The translations under genes and the position numbers were made by a program. Shown in pieces: positions 23,109 through 32,109 of a DNA stretch of 64,000 nucleotides. The DNA comes from JAPPFW01 sp965231815. GTDB taxonomy: Bacteria > Actinomycetota > Acidimicrobiia > Spongiisociales > Spongiisociaceae. Each line of letters starts with the position of its first letter. Position 1 is the stretch's first letter. The stretch is from NCBI GenBank assembly GCA_965231815.1, contig OZ246890.1:186001-250000 (forward strand), written 5' to 3'. The notes under the pieces are model-generated. The model was not told the origin of the DNA. It made no database searches and saw nothing but the letters and a program-made list of their open reading frames with translations.

Positions 23109-25721
23109 TCACAAGTGGGCTATCGCTTCGATCACATTGAGCTTGGCGGCGCGGCGGGCCGGATAGACCGCGAACAGGATCCCCAGGATGGCGGTGGCCA
23201 CCAGCCAGAACAACAAACTCCCCAAGACACCGGACACTGAGGCGCTACTCGGCAGCCAGGGGATGACAAAGACAGAGAGACCAAGGTCCTCCAAGGCTCT
23301 TATCAGCGCCCATCCGAAGAACACTCCGAGCCCGATTCCCATCAGGGCGCCGAAGACCGAAACGATAGACGCCTCGGTACGGATCATCCATCGCGTGGTT
23401 CTTCGGTTCAGGCCGACCGCTCTAAGCAGCCCGATCTCTCGCGTCCGCTCGAACACCGACAGCGCCATCGTGTTGGTCACGCCCAGCATCCCTATGACCA
23501 CCGCTAGAGCCAGCAGTGCCAGGATGAAGTTGAGGAGGCCGTTCAGCTGGCTTTCCGCTTCGGTCTGCAGATCCTCGAAGGTCCTCGCTTCCACGTTCGG
23601 ATAATCGGAGAGCACCGGTTCGATCGCCGATTTGAGTTGCTCGGCCGTCACTCCCTCGGTTGCTTTCACGTCGATCTGGGAATGTTGATCCACCTCGAAC
23701 GCGGTTATCCAATCGTCGGCAGTAATTGCAACTATGCCTGCCCATGCTCGGCCTTCGATGAGTCCGACCACGGTAAAACTGTTTTTCCCGGTCTGAGCGA
23801 ACTCCATAATCAACTCATCGCCGAGCGCGAAACCGTTGTCCCTTGCGATTCCCGCCTCCATGATCACCTCACCCTGACCGGGATGCAGCTGTCCTTGGAA
23901 GGATTCCGGTGGGATGAAACTAGCCAGATTGGGATCGGTACCGGATATGAAGGTTTCGAGTTCCGAGGAACCGTCCTGCGAGATGATCCTTCCCCACCCG
24001 ACCCGAACCCGGCTTAGGTCAGCCACACCTTCCACCGTTGCTATCCGTTCGGCTATCTCGGTGGTGAACCCGGTGGACGGATCGGCAAAGGCGCCGGAAC
24101 GGCTGACAATGACCTCAGCATCCACGTCATTAGCCAGAACGTCATCAATCGTCCCCCGAATCGACCCGGTAAGGGTGGAAGCCAGCGAGACCAGGGTAAT
24201 GCTGATCATCACCGCCGCGGCGGTGGCCGCCGTACGGCGGGGGCTACGCATTGCATTACGCCGGGCTAGCCTCCCGGACGTACCCATGAAGCGCTCGGTC
24301 GCCAGTCCCAATAGGTCGGTTACCGGACCTGCCGCCAGAGGACTCAACACGAAAATCCCGAAGAAGATCACCGCCGTTCCGACACCCACGTAAACGATCG
24401 GGCTCGGCCCGGACCCGGTATCCCCGTACAAACCGAAAAAGAGCGACCCGAGTCCTGCCAACGTAACGATCGCACCAGCCAGAGCGCGCCGGGTCAGCCC
24501 ACCTTTGGTAGGTCGGGTGGCATCCTCCCTGAGCGCGGCCATCACCGAGACCTTCGACGCGCGTCGCGCCGGGATCAGAGCCGCGAACAGGGAAATCAGC
24601 AATCCAGCCGCCAACCCGAGGATAATGGTACGCGGCTGTACCGAAAGGGAGGAGGTGGGTAGGTCGATACCGACCGCGGGCAGTAGTTGTTGCAAGCCCC
24701 AGGCGATGGTAATCCCGAAGGCGAGCCCCAGTATTGCTCCAACCCCGCCGATGATCGCCGCCTCAAGCAGGATCAGGACTCGCACCTGGCGGGCACCGGC
24801 CCCGAGAGCTCGAAGCAGGGCGAGTTCCCGAGTCCGCTGGCTTACCACGATCCGGAACGTGTTATAGATGAGGAACGACCCTACGAATAGCGCTACCCAT
24901 CCGAACACCGACAGGAAGATGGTGAAGAAGGAAAGGGCGGTCTGTAGCTCGGCCGCTTCGGCCTCCGCCGCATCTTGGCCGGATACCACCGTTGCATGGT
25001 CAGGCAGCAACTCCTCGATACGGGGGATGACCTCCTCCACCGTAGTTCCGGGAGTGACCTGAACCGCCCCGCCCGAGATCTGTCCCGAACGCTGCAAGAC
25101 TTCCTGCGCGGTGGGCAGATCAAAGAAGATCCAATTGGTGCCACCCAGGGTGCTGTCCTCGCCGAAGGCCGCCACACCGGCCAAGGTGAACTCCAACCTT
25201 CCGGACAGATCCGAGATAATGGTTACCGGTCCCCCGATCTCGAACTCGCCCAACTCCGCCGTTCCACGATCCAGCACCAACTGCTCGGCGCCCATCGGGT
25301 AGGTACCCTCGACGAGGGTGAATCCCTCGATGTCGCTATCGGCGGCAGCCTCGCTCAGGTTGCTGATAAAGGTGGGCGGTCCGGGACCGCTCTGCAAAAC
25401 CTCTCCTTGCGGATCGAGGATTATCGCCCCGAGCCCCTGGATACTCGGGAAGGTTGATTCCACACCTTCCACTCCATCGATTAGAGCGAAGTCGGCTTCG
25501 TCAAGATACGTTTCTTCGCCGAACGTGAAATCGGACTCCGCCCCAACCACGATGTCGATCCCGGCAAAGGCGTCGGCGAAGATCGAATCGAAGGACTTAC
25601 CGATGGTGTCGGTATACACGTAGACGCCACTGATCAGCCCCACTCCGAGGATGATCGCCAGCGCAGTCAGTAGCAAGCGCAGTTTGTGAGCCCATACCCC
25701 CTTGAGCGAGACGCGGAGCAT
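23109..25721 (-). CDS. FtsX/MacB-type ABC transporter permease
   Basis: An 870-residue permease with two fused FtsX-type units: an N-terminal helix (LLLTALAIILGVGLISGVYV), a large extracytoplasmic domain, three helices around residues 260-400, a second segment starting RLARRNAMRSPRRTAATAAA with a helix and second outside domain, and three C-terminal helices ending in the basic YPARRAAKLNVIEAI tail. It is one base from the ATPase gene and forms a MacB/LolCDE-like complex with it. Such mechanotransmission transporters export lipids, peptides or drugs or act on the cell envelope. The substrate is unknown. Confidence 0.88.
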   Translation of the reverse strand: MLRVSLKGVWAHKLRLLLTALAIILGVGLISGVYVYTDTIGKSFDSIFADAFAGIDIVVGAESDFTFGEETYLDEADFALIDGVEGVESTFPSIQGLGAIILDPQGEVLQSGPGPPTFISNLSEAAADSDIEGFTLVEGTYPMGAEQLVLDRGTAELGEFEIGGPVTIISDLSGRLEFTLAGVAAFGEDSTLGGTNWIFFDLPTAQEVLQRSGQISGGAVQVTPGTTVEEVIPRIEELLPDHATVVSGQDAAEAEAAELQTALSFFTIFLSVFGWVALFVGSFLIYNTFRIVVSQRTRELALLRALGAGARQVRVLILLEAAIIGGVGAILGLAFGITIAWGLQQLLPAVGIDLPTSSLSVQPRTIILGLAAGLLISLFAALIPARRASKVSVMAALREDATRPTKGGLTRRALAGAIVTLAGLGSLFFGLYGDTGSGPSPIVYVGVGTAVIFFGIFVLSPLAAGPVTDLLGLATERFMGTSGRLARRNAMRSPRRTAATAAAVMISITLVSLASTLTGSIRGTIDDVLANDVDAEVIVSRSGAFADPSTGFTTEIAERIATVEGVADLSRVRVGWGRIISQDGSSELETFISGTDPNLASFIPPESFQGQLHPGQGEVIMEAGIARDNGFALGDELIMEFAQTGKNSFTVVGLIEGRAWAGIVAITADDWITAFEVDQHSQIDVKATEGVTAEQLKSAIEPVLSDYPNVEARTFEDLQTEAESQLNGLLNFILALLALAVVIGMLGVTNTMALSVFERTREIGLLRAVGLNRRTTRWMIRTEASIVSVFGALMGIGLGVFFGWALIRALEDLGLSVFVIPWLPSSASVSGVLGSLLFWLVATAILGILFAVYPARRAAKLNVIEAIAHL

Positions 25722-26450
25722 CTAGCGCTCCAGTCCCTTGATTCGATCGAGGACGCGGTCCGGCGTAGGGTCGACCATGTTGTCGACCACCTTGCCGTCA
25801 GCCAGGAAGACGATCCGGTCGGAGTAGCTGGCGGCTACCGCATCGTGGGTAACCATGGCGATGGTCTGGCCGTAACGATCCACCGCCTCCCGGAGGAACC
25901 CCAACAGTTCGGCGCTGGCGGTGGAATCGAGGTTACCGGTAGGCTCGTCGGCGAATATCAGGTCCGGGCGACTGACCATCGCCCTAGCGGCCGCTACCCG
26001 CTGCTGCTGGCCTCCAGACATTTCCTGCGGCCGATGGCCGAGCCGGTCGGACAGGCCGAGGGTTCCCACCACCTGCTCGAACCATTCCGTATCGGGTTTG
26101 CGGCCTGCGAGGTCGAGGGGGAGGGTGATGTTCTCCCGAGCCGTCAGGGTAGGCACCAGATTGAAAGCTTGAAAGATAAAACCGATTCGGTCACGCCGGA
26201 GACGAGTCAGCTCACGATCCTTGAGGGTGGAAAGATCCTGGTCACCGATGAATACCGACCCGTCGGTCACTTCGTCGAGTCCCGCCATGCAATGCATGAG
26301 CGTCGATTTCCCTGACCCTGAAGCCCCCATAACGGCTGTAAAGTCGCCCCGGTCGAAGGAAACGGTAATGACGTCCAGGGCCGTTACCCTGGTGTCTCCC
26401 CATCCATACACCTTGGTGACACTCTCGGCGCGAGCCGCCGCTTCTTTCAT
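25722..26450 (-). CDS. ABC transporter ATP-binding protein, MacB/LolD type
   Basis: A 242-residue ATPase partner of the following FtsX-type permease. Walker A GASGSGKSTLMHCMAGLD, Q-loop GFIFQAFNLVPTLTA, signature MSGGQQQRVAAARAMV, Walker B LIFADEPTGNLDS and H-loop AMVTHDAVAAS are all intact, and the GNLDS motif is typical of the LolD/MacB group. AAAGGA precedes ATG 26450. It is the first gene of the two-gene operon. Confidence 0.9.
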   Translation of the reverse strand: MKEAAARAESVTKVYGWGDTRVTALDVITVSFDRGDFTAVMGASGSGKSTLMHCMAGLDEVTDGSVFIGDQDLSTLKDRELTRLRRDRIGFIFQAFNLVPTLTARENITLPLDLAGRKPDTEWFEQVVGTLGLSDRLGHRPQEMSGGQQQRVAAARAMVSRPDLIFADEPTGNLDSTASAELLGFLREAVDRYGQTIAMVTHDAVAASYSDRIVFLADGKVVDNMVDPTPDRVLDRIKGLER

Positions 26451-26504
26451 TCCGGTCCTTTCGGTGATCAGGATCCAATTAATATAGACCCATAGTTTGT
26501 TAGT

Positions 26505-26518
26505 ATAAGATAACTTAT
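26505..26518. promoter_or_regulatory. Inverted repeat ahead of the FtsX-type ABC operon
   Basis: ATAAG-ATAA-CTTAT is a perfect 5-bp inverted repeat 55 bp upstream of the ABC ATPase start, in an AT-rich patch unlike the GC-rich surroundings (TATATT-like box nearby on the minus strand at about 26482-26487). It is a likely promoter/operator region for the operon; the binding protein is unknown. Confidence 0.4.
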
Positions 26519-26718
26519 CGTAATGACAGATTTACTTAACCATTCGGTGCGAACTGAACAGCAGTCGGGTGGCCTAACCAACAAGCCCCATTCTTCCAGA
26601 CGATTCACGCTACCGGAACATGGAGCCTACGTGAGGGCTGCTCCCGGTAACCCGAACCCGAACGACCGGTAGGCGCCGAGAACTAGGCATACGAGATCTG
26701 TCACCTGGAATGTCCGCT

Positions 26719-26835
26719 CTAGGAGGGTGCTGAGAAACCCCGTACAAAGGGGTTCAGCCGCTAACCCACAACTCCATGACCAGGCGGTTTGCCGACCATC
26801 TAACCCCGTAAGTTTCGTTTTTCGGGACCCTCCTG
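26719..26835 (+). mobile_element. 117-bp MITE-like repeat, family 1, copy D
   Basis: Same orientation as copy A: CTAG, left end GAGGGTGCTGAGAAACCCCG, core GACCAGGCGGTTTGCCGACC, right end CGGGACCCTC followed by CTGG. It lies 66 bp upstream of nucS, in its promoter region, so nucS transcription may start within or beyond the repeat. Confidence 0.85.
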
Positions 26836-26900
26836 GTACCCATGACATGAGCGCGGTTGGATTCATCCCTGGTTGCGTGCGGTTATCCTCTCGTAGCACC

Positions 26901-27560
26901 ATGCGCCTGCTAATCGCACGTTGCTCGGTGAACTACCGAGGTCGGCTCACCGCTCATCTTCCTTCCGCCACGCGCCTGATAATGGTGAAGGCGGACGGAT
27001 GCGTCGCTATCCACGCCGACGGAGGCGCCTACAAACCCCTCAACTGGATGAACGCGCCCAACACCCTCATTGAAGAGGAAGACCGCTGGTTGGTTACCAA
27101 CCCCAAGGGGGAGGAACTCGACATACGAATCGAAGACACCATCTCGGACCTACGATTCGAATTGGGCGTCGACCCCGGTCTGGAGAAAGACGGTGTCGAG
27201 GCCCACCTCCAGGAAGTGCTGGCCTCGAGACCCCACGTCCTCGAGGAGGGCCTCCGGCTCATCCGTAGGGAGTACCAGACCGATATAGGTCCGGTGGATC
27301 TGTTATGTCGATCGTCCGCCGGGGACACCGTGGCTGTGGAAATCAAACGGCGAGGCGAACTGGACGGCGTGGAACAACTGACTAGGTATCTCGACAGGCT
27401 GGCCAACGATTCCCGCCTTCACCCGTTACGAGGGATCCTTGCGGCGGTAGTCATAGCCCCGCAAGCCAAAGTTCTGGCTACGGCCCGCGGCATTCGATGC
27501 GTGGAGGTCGACTACGAAGAGTTGCGCGGGATCCCTTCCAATAATCTCCGCCTGTTCTGA
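26901..27560 (+). CDS. nucS: Mismatch-specific endonuclease NucS/EndoMS
   Basis: A 219-residue nuclease that cuts both strands at mismatches and provides MutS-independent mismatch repair in Actinobacteria and Archaea. The start MRLLIARCSVNYRGRLTAHL is nearly the family consensus; VKADGCVAIHADGGAYKPLN follows. The C-terminal RecB-like nuclease site shows GPVDLLCRS and AVEIKRRGELDGVEQL (Asp, Glu, Lys). The chain ends NNLRLF, resembling the C-terminal sliding-clamp-binding motif reported for the family. ATG 26901 is chosen because it matches this N terminus. It is one of the strongest indications of an actinobacterial host. Confidence 0.92.
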   Translation: MRLLIARCSVNYRGRLTAHLPSATRLIMVKADGCVAIHADGGAYKPLNWMNAPNTLIEEEDRWLVTNPKGEELDIRIEDTISDLRFELGVDPGLEKDGVEAHLQEVLASRPHVLEEGLRLIRREYQTDIGPVDLLCRSSAGDTVAVEIKRRGELDGVEQLTRYLDRLANDSRLHPLRGILAAVVIAPQAKVLATARGIRCVEVDYEELRGIPSNNLRLF

Positions 27561-27590
27561 ACCTGATCGGGATCGAGGAGGGGCCACCCG

Positions 27591-28061
27591 ATGTTCCAGG
27601 TAGTGCTTCATCGACCGGAGATTCCACCCAACACCGGAAACATCATCAGGCTATGCGCCAACACCGGTGCATCCCTTCACCTGATCCACCCGATCAGTTT
27701 CTCGATGGACGACTCCAAGCTCCGGAGAGCCGGGCTCGACTACCGGGAATACGCAGAGGTCCGGCAACACTCAAGCTTCGAGGCTTACCTGGTCGACGCT
27801 CGGCCGCCCCGGCTCTTCGCTTTGTCCGGGAGCGGAAAGGATCGGTATGCGGATTGCCGCTTCGAGCAGGGTGATGCCTTCCTGTTCGGCTCCGAAAGCG
27901 CCGGACTGGACCGCCGACTTCTCACCCATCCATCTGTAAGACAGGTTCTCCGAATACCCATGCTGGCTGACCGGCGTAGCCTCAACCTGGCTAACTCGGT
28001 AGCCATCGTGCTGTACGAGGCCTGGCGCCAGGCCGAATACCGCGGCGCTATACAGCCCTGA
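27591..28061 (+). CDS. trmL: tRNA (cytidine/uridine-34 2'-O)-methyltransferase TrmL-like
   Basis: A 156-residue SPOUT methyltransferase that methylates the ribose at the wobble base of certain tRNALeu. Family motifs are HRPEIPPNTGNIIRLCANTG, FLFGSESAGLDRRLL and IPMLADRRSLNLANSVAIVL, forming the trefoil knot that binds S-adenosylmethionine. The length is normal. It follows nucS by 30 bp on the same strand. The TGA stop (28059-28061) lies within the first bases of the 210-bp repeat, which supplies it. Confidence 0.88.
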   Translation: MFQVVLHRPEIPPNTGNIIRLCANTGASLHLIHPISFSMDDSKLRRAGLDYREYAEVRQHSSFEAYLVDARPPRLFALSGSGKDRYADCRFEQGDAFLFGSESAGLDRRLLTHPSVRQVLRIPMLADRRSLNLANSVAIVLYEAWRQAEYRGAIQP

Positions 28062-28263
28062 TCATTCAGATTTCCCCACACACCGAGGCATGTAACGCCA
28101 GTTCAACCCGAGTATCGGCATAACTCACCGTTCACCCCTACACGTCAACCTCTCACACCGGACCGGGATAGAAGATGCCGATAGCTATATTGCCTGGTCA
28201 GGACATGAATATGGCTCTACTCCACTCATCTACCAAACCCGGATCCATAGGACTCGGGGTTAG
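28053..28263 (+). repeat. 210-bp repeat, family 2, copy 2
   Basis: Second full copy of the repeat at 455-664, in the same orientation, visibly diverged but colinear. The left end is AGCCCTGATCATTCAG; internal blocks include GCCAGTTCAACCCGAGTATC and ATATTGCCTGGTCAGGA; the right end CTCGGGGTTAG has decayed. It begins inside the last codons of trmL. No protein is encoded. Confidence 0.65.
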
Positions 28264-28308
28264 AGTCGATGCCCCGGACCTGTCGAAATCTCATCGGTCC
28301 CGATGCGA

Positions 28309-29649
28309 TCAGCCGGCCATCACCCGCAGGGCCACCGCTTCGGCCAGAGCGCTGCGGCGTATCTCCTCGAGATCGACGCTCTCGTTAGGGCCGTGAATCC
28401 GGCTGGTCGGATCGGCGGCGCCGGTCAATAACAAGGACGCTCGCGGGAACGCCTCGGAGAACGCCTGCACGAAGGGAATGGATCCTCCCGAACCCTTGGT
28501 CACGGCATCGTGTCCGTAGGCGCGGCGAAAACCGGTCCGGAAGGCGTCGTAGGCGGGTCCCTTGGTATCCAACTCGAAGGGGTGGGCGACCGTGCCTGGT
28601 TTCACCATCACCTCGGCTCCCCACGGAACCGCACTATTCAAGTGACCCAGCAGAGCCTCCATCGCTCTCCGAGGGTCATCGCCGGGCGCCAAGCGTAAAG
28701 AAACCTTGGCCCGCGCGAACGGCGCCAGTTGGTTGATCGACTCGGAGACCGGAGGCGCATCGATAGCCAGAATCGAAACCGCCGGTTGGAACCACAGACG
28801 CTCGGTTATGGAACCGGTACCGATCTCGGCCACTCCCTCGACCGCCCCCGCCTGAACACGGCTCGATCCGGCGTCCATCTCGACCGGAGGGTTACCTCCC
28901 CTTACCAGGCCTGATATGGCCACCCTGCCTCGCTCGTCATGGAGCGTTGACAGGGCTCTCACCAGGACGGTAAGGGCGTCAGGAAACACACCACCCCACA
29001 TTCCGGAGTGGACACCGGCTTCGAGGGTCCGAACCTCTATTACGCAGTCCACCAGCCCTCTGAGCGAGGTGGTGAAAGCCGGAACCCCCACCCTCCACGT
29101 ACCGGCATCCGCCACAACTATCGCGTCGGCGGCAAGCAGATCTTGATACGCGGCCAAGAACCGTTCTAGATGGACCGACCCGATCTCCTCCTCCCCTTCA
29201 AGGAACACCTTGACACCGACCGGAGGACGGCCTTCGTAAGCCCTAACCGCTCCGGTGTGGATGACGATTCCCGACTTGTCGTCGGCGGTCCCGCGTCCGT
29301 ACAGACGACCCTCGATTTCCTGCGGTTCGAACGGCGGCGTGTCCCATAGCTCCTCCGGCCCGGGCGGCTGGACGTCATAGTGGGCGTATAGCAGGATGGT
29401 CGGAGCGTCGTCGGAGGGCGGTCGAATCTCCCCGTACACTCCCGGATGAGCGCCGTCTTGCTCGAGAAGTCGCACCGCATGTAAACCGGCTGCTTCCAGT
29501 TGCCCGGCGGCTGCCAGCGCGCAGCGGCGGACCGGGGCAGGATCGAAACCGGGCGCGCTCACCGACTCGATGGCCACCAATTCTTCGAGGTCGGCCCGCA
29601 TGACGGGCTGTAGGTCGTCGATTCCGGCGGCGAGATCGTCGAAGCTCAT
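28309..29649 (-). CDS. M20 family metallopeptidase (dipeptidase/ArgE-DapE type)
   Basis: A 446-residue di-zinc exopeptidase. Motifs are LYAHYDVQPPG (first His and catalytic Asp), YGRGTADDKSGI (bridging Asp), VFLEGEEEIGS (catalytic Glu and metal Glu), DAGTW, and a final SRIHGPNESV with the last His. This matches cytosolic non-specific dipeptidases. The dimerisation insert lies between about residues 195 and 315. It overlaps no neighbour; the gene for a small membrane protein precedes it by 6 bp. Confidence 0.9.
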   Translation of the reverse strand: MSFDDLAAGIDDLQPVMRADLEELVAIESVSAPGFDPAPVRRCALAAAGQLEAAGLHAVRLLEQDGAHPGVYGEIRPPSDDAPTILLYAHYDVQPPGPEELWDTPPFEPQEIEGRLYGRGTADDKSGIVIHTGAVRAYEGRPPVGVKVFLEGEEEIGSVHLERFLAAYQDLLAADAIVVADAGTWRVGVPAFTTSLRGLVDCVIEVRTLEAGVHSGMWGGVFPDALTVLVRALSTLHDERGRVAISGLVRGGNPPVEMDAGSSRVQAGAVEGVAEIGTGSITERLWFQPAVSILAIDAPPVSESINQLAPFARAKVSLRLAPGDDPRRAMEALLGHLNSAVPWGAEVMVKPGTVAHPFELDTKGPAYDAFRTGFRRAYGHDAVTKGSGGSIPFVQAFSEAFPRASLLLTGAADPTSRIHGPNESVDLEEIRRSALAEAVALRVMAG

Positions 29650-29655
29650 CGTCCC

Positions 29656-30093
29656 TCAGACCCGGGTAGCTCTCCAGAGGCGATGGGCCTCCTTCGCAAA
29701 CATGACAGGGATGACGGTGTTGAGTAGATACCAGACAATCCCGCTTTCGTTGCCACCCGAGATCGCTCCTAAAAAGTTAGGCACGAACGCCACGGCCGCG
29801 AGTACGGAGCCGTAGAACATAACGTTTGAGCCCAACCACGAGCGGTGATCAGGCGACGGGGCCTCGTCCTGCCTTCTCCTCTCCCGGTTAGCGGTAAGCA
29901 TGACCAAGGCCAAACCGGCGGCCATGAAGAAGTTGAGCACCGACCAAACGTTGTCAGCCACAACCCTGACTTCGTCGGCGGCGTCATAGGCATACAGAGG
30001 AAACGCGAAGAACTGGCCCGCAACGGCCGCAGCCACCAGAACCAGGTATAGGCTTATTAATCGGTTTGCGCTCACGAACAGACCCCTTCCCAT
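29656..30093 (-). CDS. Small four-helix membrane protein, unrecognised
   Basis: From ATG 30093 (MGRGLFVSANRL), 145 residues with four hydrophobic segments (SLYLVLVAAAVAGQFFAFPL; SVLNFFMAAGLALVMLTA; NVMFYGSVLAAVAFVPNFLG; IVWYLLNTVIPVMFAKEA). No family recognised. It is 6 bp upstream of the peptidase gene and probably cotranscribed. A longer start at 30207 would overlap the divergent methyltransferase start and is rejected. Confidence 0.6.
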   Translation of the reverse strand: MGRGLFVSANRLISLYLVLVAAAVAGQFFAFPLYAYDAADEVRVVADNVWSVLNFFMAAGLALVMLTANRERRRQDEAPSPDHRSWLGSNVMFYGSVLAAVAFVPNFLGAISGGNESGIVWYLLNTVIPVMFAKEAHRLWRATRV

Positions 30094-30181
30094 CTGGTAA
30101 CCGCCGGAGAGCCTGCCTGTACATTGCTTACGCACGCACCCCGACCTGTTGGCAGCAGGGTAATCACAACGAGAGGACGAC

Positions 30182-31000
30182 ATGGCCGACCAGGAATCCA
30201 CCCGCACCGGCTACACGATGGGCTATGACGAGGATTTTCGCCAGATGCTCGATCGCCGCAGCGCCGCGACCCACGCAAAGCACCTGTTACCACATCTACA
30301 ACCCGGAATGAACGTTCTGGACTTCGGCTGCGGGCCGGGGACTATCTCCGTGGGCCTGGCAAGCGCCGTGGAGCCCGGGGGGTTCGTCGGGATCGATATG
30401 GCCGACTCACAGATCGAACTCGCCCGGAAGGCCGCCGTAGCGGGAGGGCACCACAATGCCTCCTTCCAGGTGGGCGACGTAACCGACCTCGCCTTCGATG
30501 ACGACACCTTCGACGTGGTCCATTGCCATGCGGTCCTCAATCACGTCCCGGACACCCGGGCTGCGTTGCAGGAAGCCAAACGGGTCCTGAAGCCCGGCGG
30601 CGTCATCTCATGTCGGGAGTTGATCGGAGAGTCATCATTCTCGGAACCGGCAGGCAACCTGCGTGAGGCTTGGGAAGTCTTCACAAAGCTCATAGAGGCC
30701 AACGGTGGACATCCACAAATGGGAAAGGAATTGAAGGCCTACCTCGTCGATACCGGGTTTACGAACGTGGCGATCACAGCCTCCATCGAGGTGTACAGCA
30801 CACCCGAGGACATCGCCTTCTTCCACAAGCTGGTAGCTGACTGGTTCTTTTCTCCCAAGCTGATCGCCGCAGCCACGATGTTCGGGCTGGCCACCCACGA
30901 GCAGTTCGAGAAGTGGCGCGATGACCATGACACTTGGCAAGACGCTCCGGGAGCTATCGGCGGCACCGCCTTCGGCGAGGCCATCGGCTTCAAGCCATGA
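30182..31000 (+). CDS. Class I SAM-dependent methyltransferase
   Basis: A 272-residue methyltransferase with a standard Rossmann domain: motif I NVLDFGCGPGTISVGLA, acidic ribose contact VGIDMADSQIELARK, motif II QVGDVTDLAFDDDTFDVVHC, motif III VLKPGGVISCREL. The C-terminal third is helical and contains SPKLIAAATMFGLATHEQFE, probably the substrate cap. Such enzymes act on small molecules, often quinones or secondary metabolites. ATG 30182 is preceded by GAGAGGACG. The substrate is not predictable. Confidence 0.82.
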   Translation: MADQESTRTGYTMGYDEDFRQMLDRRSAATHAKHLLPHLQPGMNVLDFGCGPGTISVGLASAVEPGGFVGIDMADSQIELARKAAVAGGHHNASFQVGDVTDLAFDDDTFDVVHCHAVLNHVPDTRAALQEAKRVLKPGGVISCRELIGESSFSEPAGNLREAWEVFTKLIEANGGHPQMGKELKAYLVDTGFTNVAITASIEVYSTPEDIAFFHKLVADWFFSPKLIAAATMFGLATHEQFEKWRDDHDTWQDAPGAIGGTAFGEAIGFKP

Positions 31001-31045
31001 CTCAGGTACCCGACCTCGGATGGGTCGCCGGTAGTCACTCTCGGC

Positions 31046-31067
31046 ATTAGCCCCGATTATTCATGGC
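31046..31067 (-). repeat. Solitary end of the family-2 repeat
   Basis: TTAGCCCCGATTATTCATGG differs by one base from the complemented right end of the 455-664 repeat (TTAGCCCCGAATATTCATGG). The rest of the element is absent. It forms the last codons and TAA stop (31057-31059) of the phosphotriesterase-like gene, so this repeat too sits precisely at a gene end. Confidence 0.5.
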
Positions 31068-32109
31068 CTGACAGAACCCGGGCCGGATTGACGCGCAGCA
31101 TCCGGTCGATCTCGTCGTCCGCTACACCGGCGAGCAATAGCCGCGGAATGATCCGGCCGATGAAGTGGTCGAATCCGTGACCGCCGTTGACTCCCTGTTC
31201 GTGTTTGAAGCAAATGTCCTGGGAAGGAAGGATGTGGTCTGTGAGGCCCGCCTCGATCAAGGCGACGACAGTATTCACCCTGGTCTCGTCCGGCGGAAGT
31301 TGGTACCCGCGGGATCGGTAGTACACATCCCTCCCGAAGGTGTCCAAGCCCAGGTTGGCGCCGATCTCAGCCACCCTGCGGAACTTGTCCACATCGGTGC
31401 GGAAGCGGTCGTCAAGATGGCTCTGCACTACGCTGGTGAGGTCCGCTCCGGCTTCGGATAGCACCTCCAAGACCTCGAAAGGGGAGTCATCACCCGCAGC
31501 GGAGTGGGCGATTACGGCGCGCCCTGTCTCTTGCTGGGCGATTGCCGCCGACTGTAACACCTTGCGTTCGTCCGGTTCCATGGGGTATCTGGTCACCCCG
31601 ATCTCCCCGATCACTCCCGCTTTGATGTCGGTGCCGTCGATTCCGACGGTCAGGTCGTTGATCATCTCGGCGGCGAGATCCTCAACCGAACGTCGCTCCA
31701 TACCTGGTGGATGGGTTGCCTTCACGTAGTAACCGCAACCGGCGATCAGGTTCAGGCCGGTCTGCAACGCCAGCCACTTGAGGACCCGGATATCTCGTCC
31801 CAGTCCGGAAGGAGTGGCGTCAACAACTGTCGCTCCCCCAACCCGGCGGTACCGGCGCAGTTCGTCGGCCACCACCTCGGGATCGTCGATCAACAGGTTG
31901 TCACGGACCGCAAAAGGGTTGGCGCGTATCCGGCCGAGCCGCTCCGGAGCGATCGGGAGGAAGGCGATTTCGGGATCGTCTGAGGGACTCCAATTGCATC
32001 GCAGGTTCACCATCAAGTGTTCGTGGCTAAGGGTTACGCCGAGCGCGCCAACCGCAACAGGTCCGGTTACGGTCTGAACCGCTCCCGTAGGTGGTTCTCT
32101 CGCGGTCAC
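31057..32109 (-). CDS. Phosphotriesterase-family metal hydrolase
   Basis: A 350-residue amidohydrolase-fold protein of the phosphotriesterase homology group; characterised members hydrolyse lactones or phosphate esters. The metal site is recognisable: VTLSHEHLMV (His-x-His), GVIGEIGVTR, where the bridging residue is Glu rather than the carbamylated Lys of true phosphotriesterase, VIAHSAAG and VQSHLDDR (His) and ILPSQDICF (Asp). Its start overlaps the aminotransferase stop by ATGA. The pair may act in one pathway; the substrate is unknown. Confidence 0.85.
   Translation of the reverse strand: MTAREPPTGAVQTVTGPVAVGALGVTLSHEHLMVNLRCNWSPSDDPEIAFLPIAPERLGRIRANPFAVRDNLLIDDPEVVADELRRYRRVGGATVVDATPSGLGRDIRVLKWLALQTGLNLIAGCGYYVKATHPPGMERRSVEDLAAEMINDLTVGIDGTDIKAGVIGEIGVTRYPMEPDERKVLQSAAIAQQETGRAVIAHSAAGDDSPFEVLEVLSEAGADLTSVVQSHLDDRFRTDVDKFRRVAEIGANLGLDTFGRDVYYRSRGYQLPPDETRVNTVVALIEAGLTDHILPSQDICFKHEQGVNGGHGFDHFIGRIIPRLLLAGVADDEIDRMLRVNPARVLSGHE

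Noticed and set aside
26627..26902. 91-codon minus-strand frame through repeat copy D
   Set aside because: Mostly repeat sequence read in frame; the same string appears at other copies and is not a gene.
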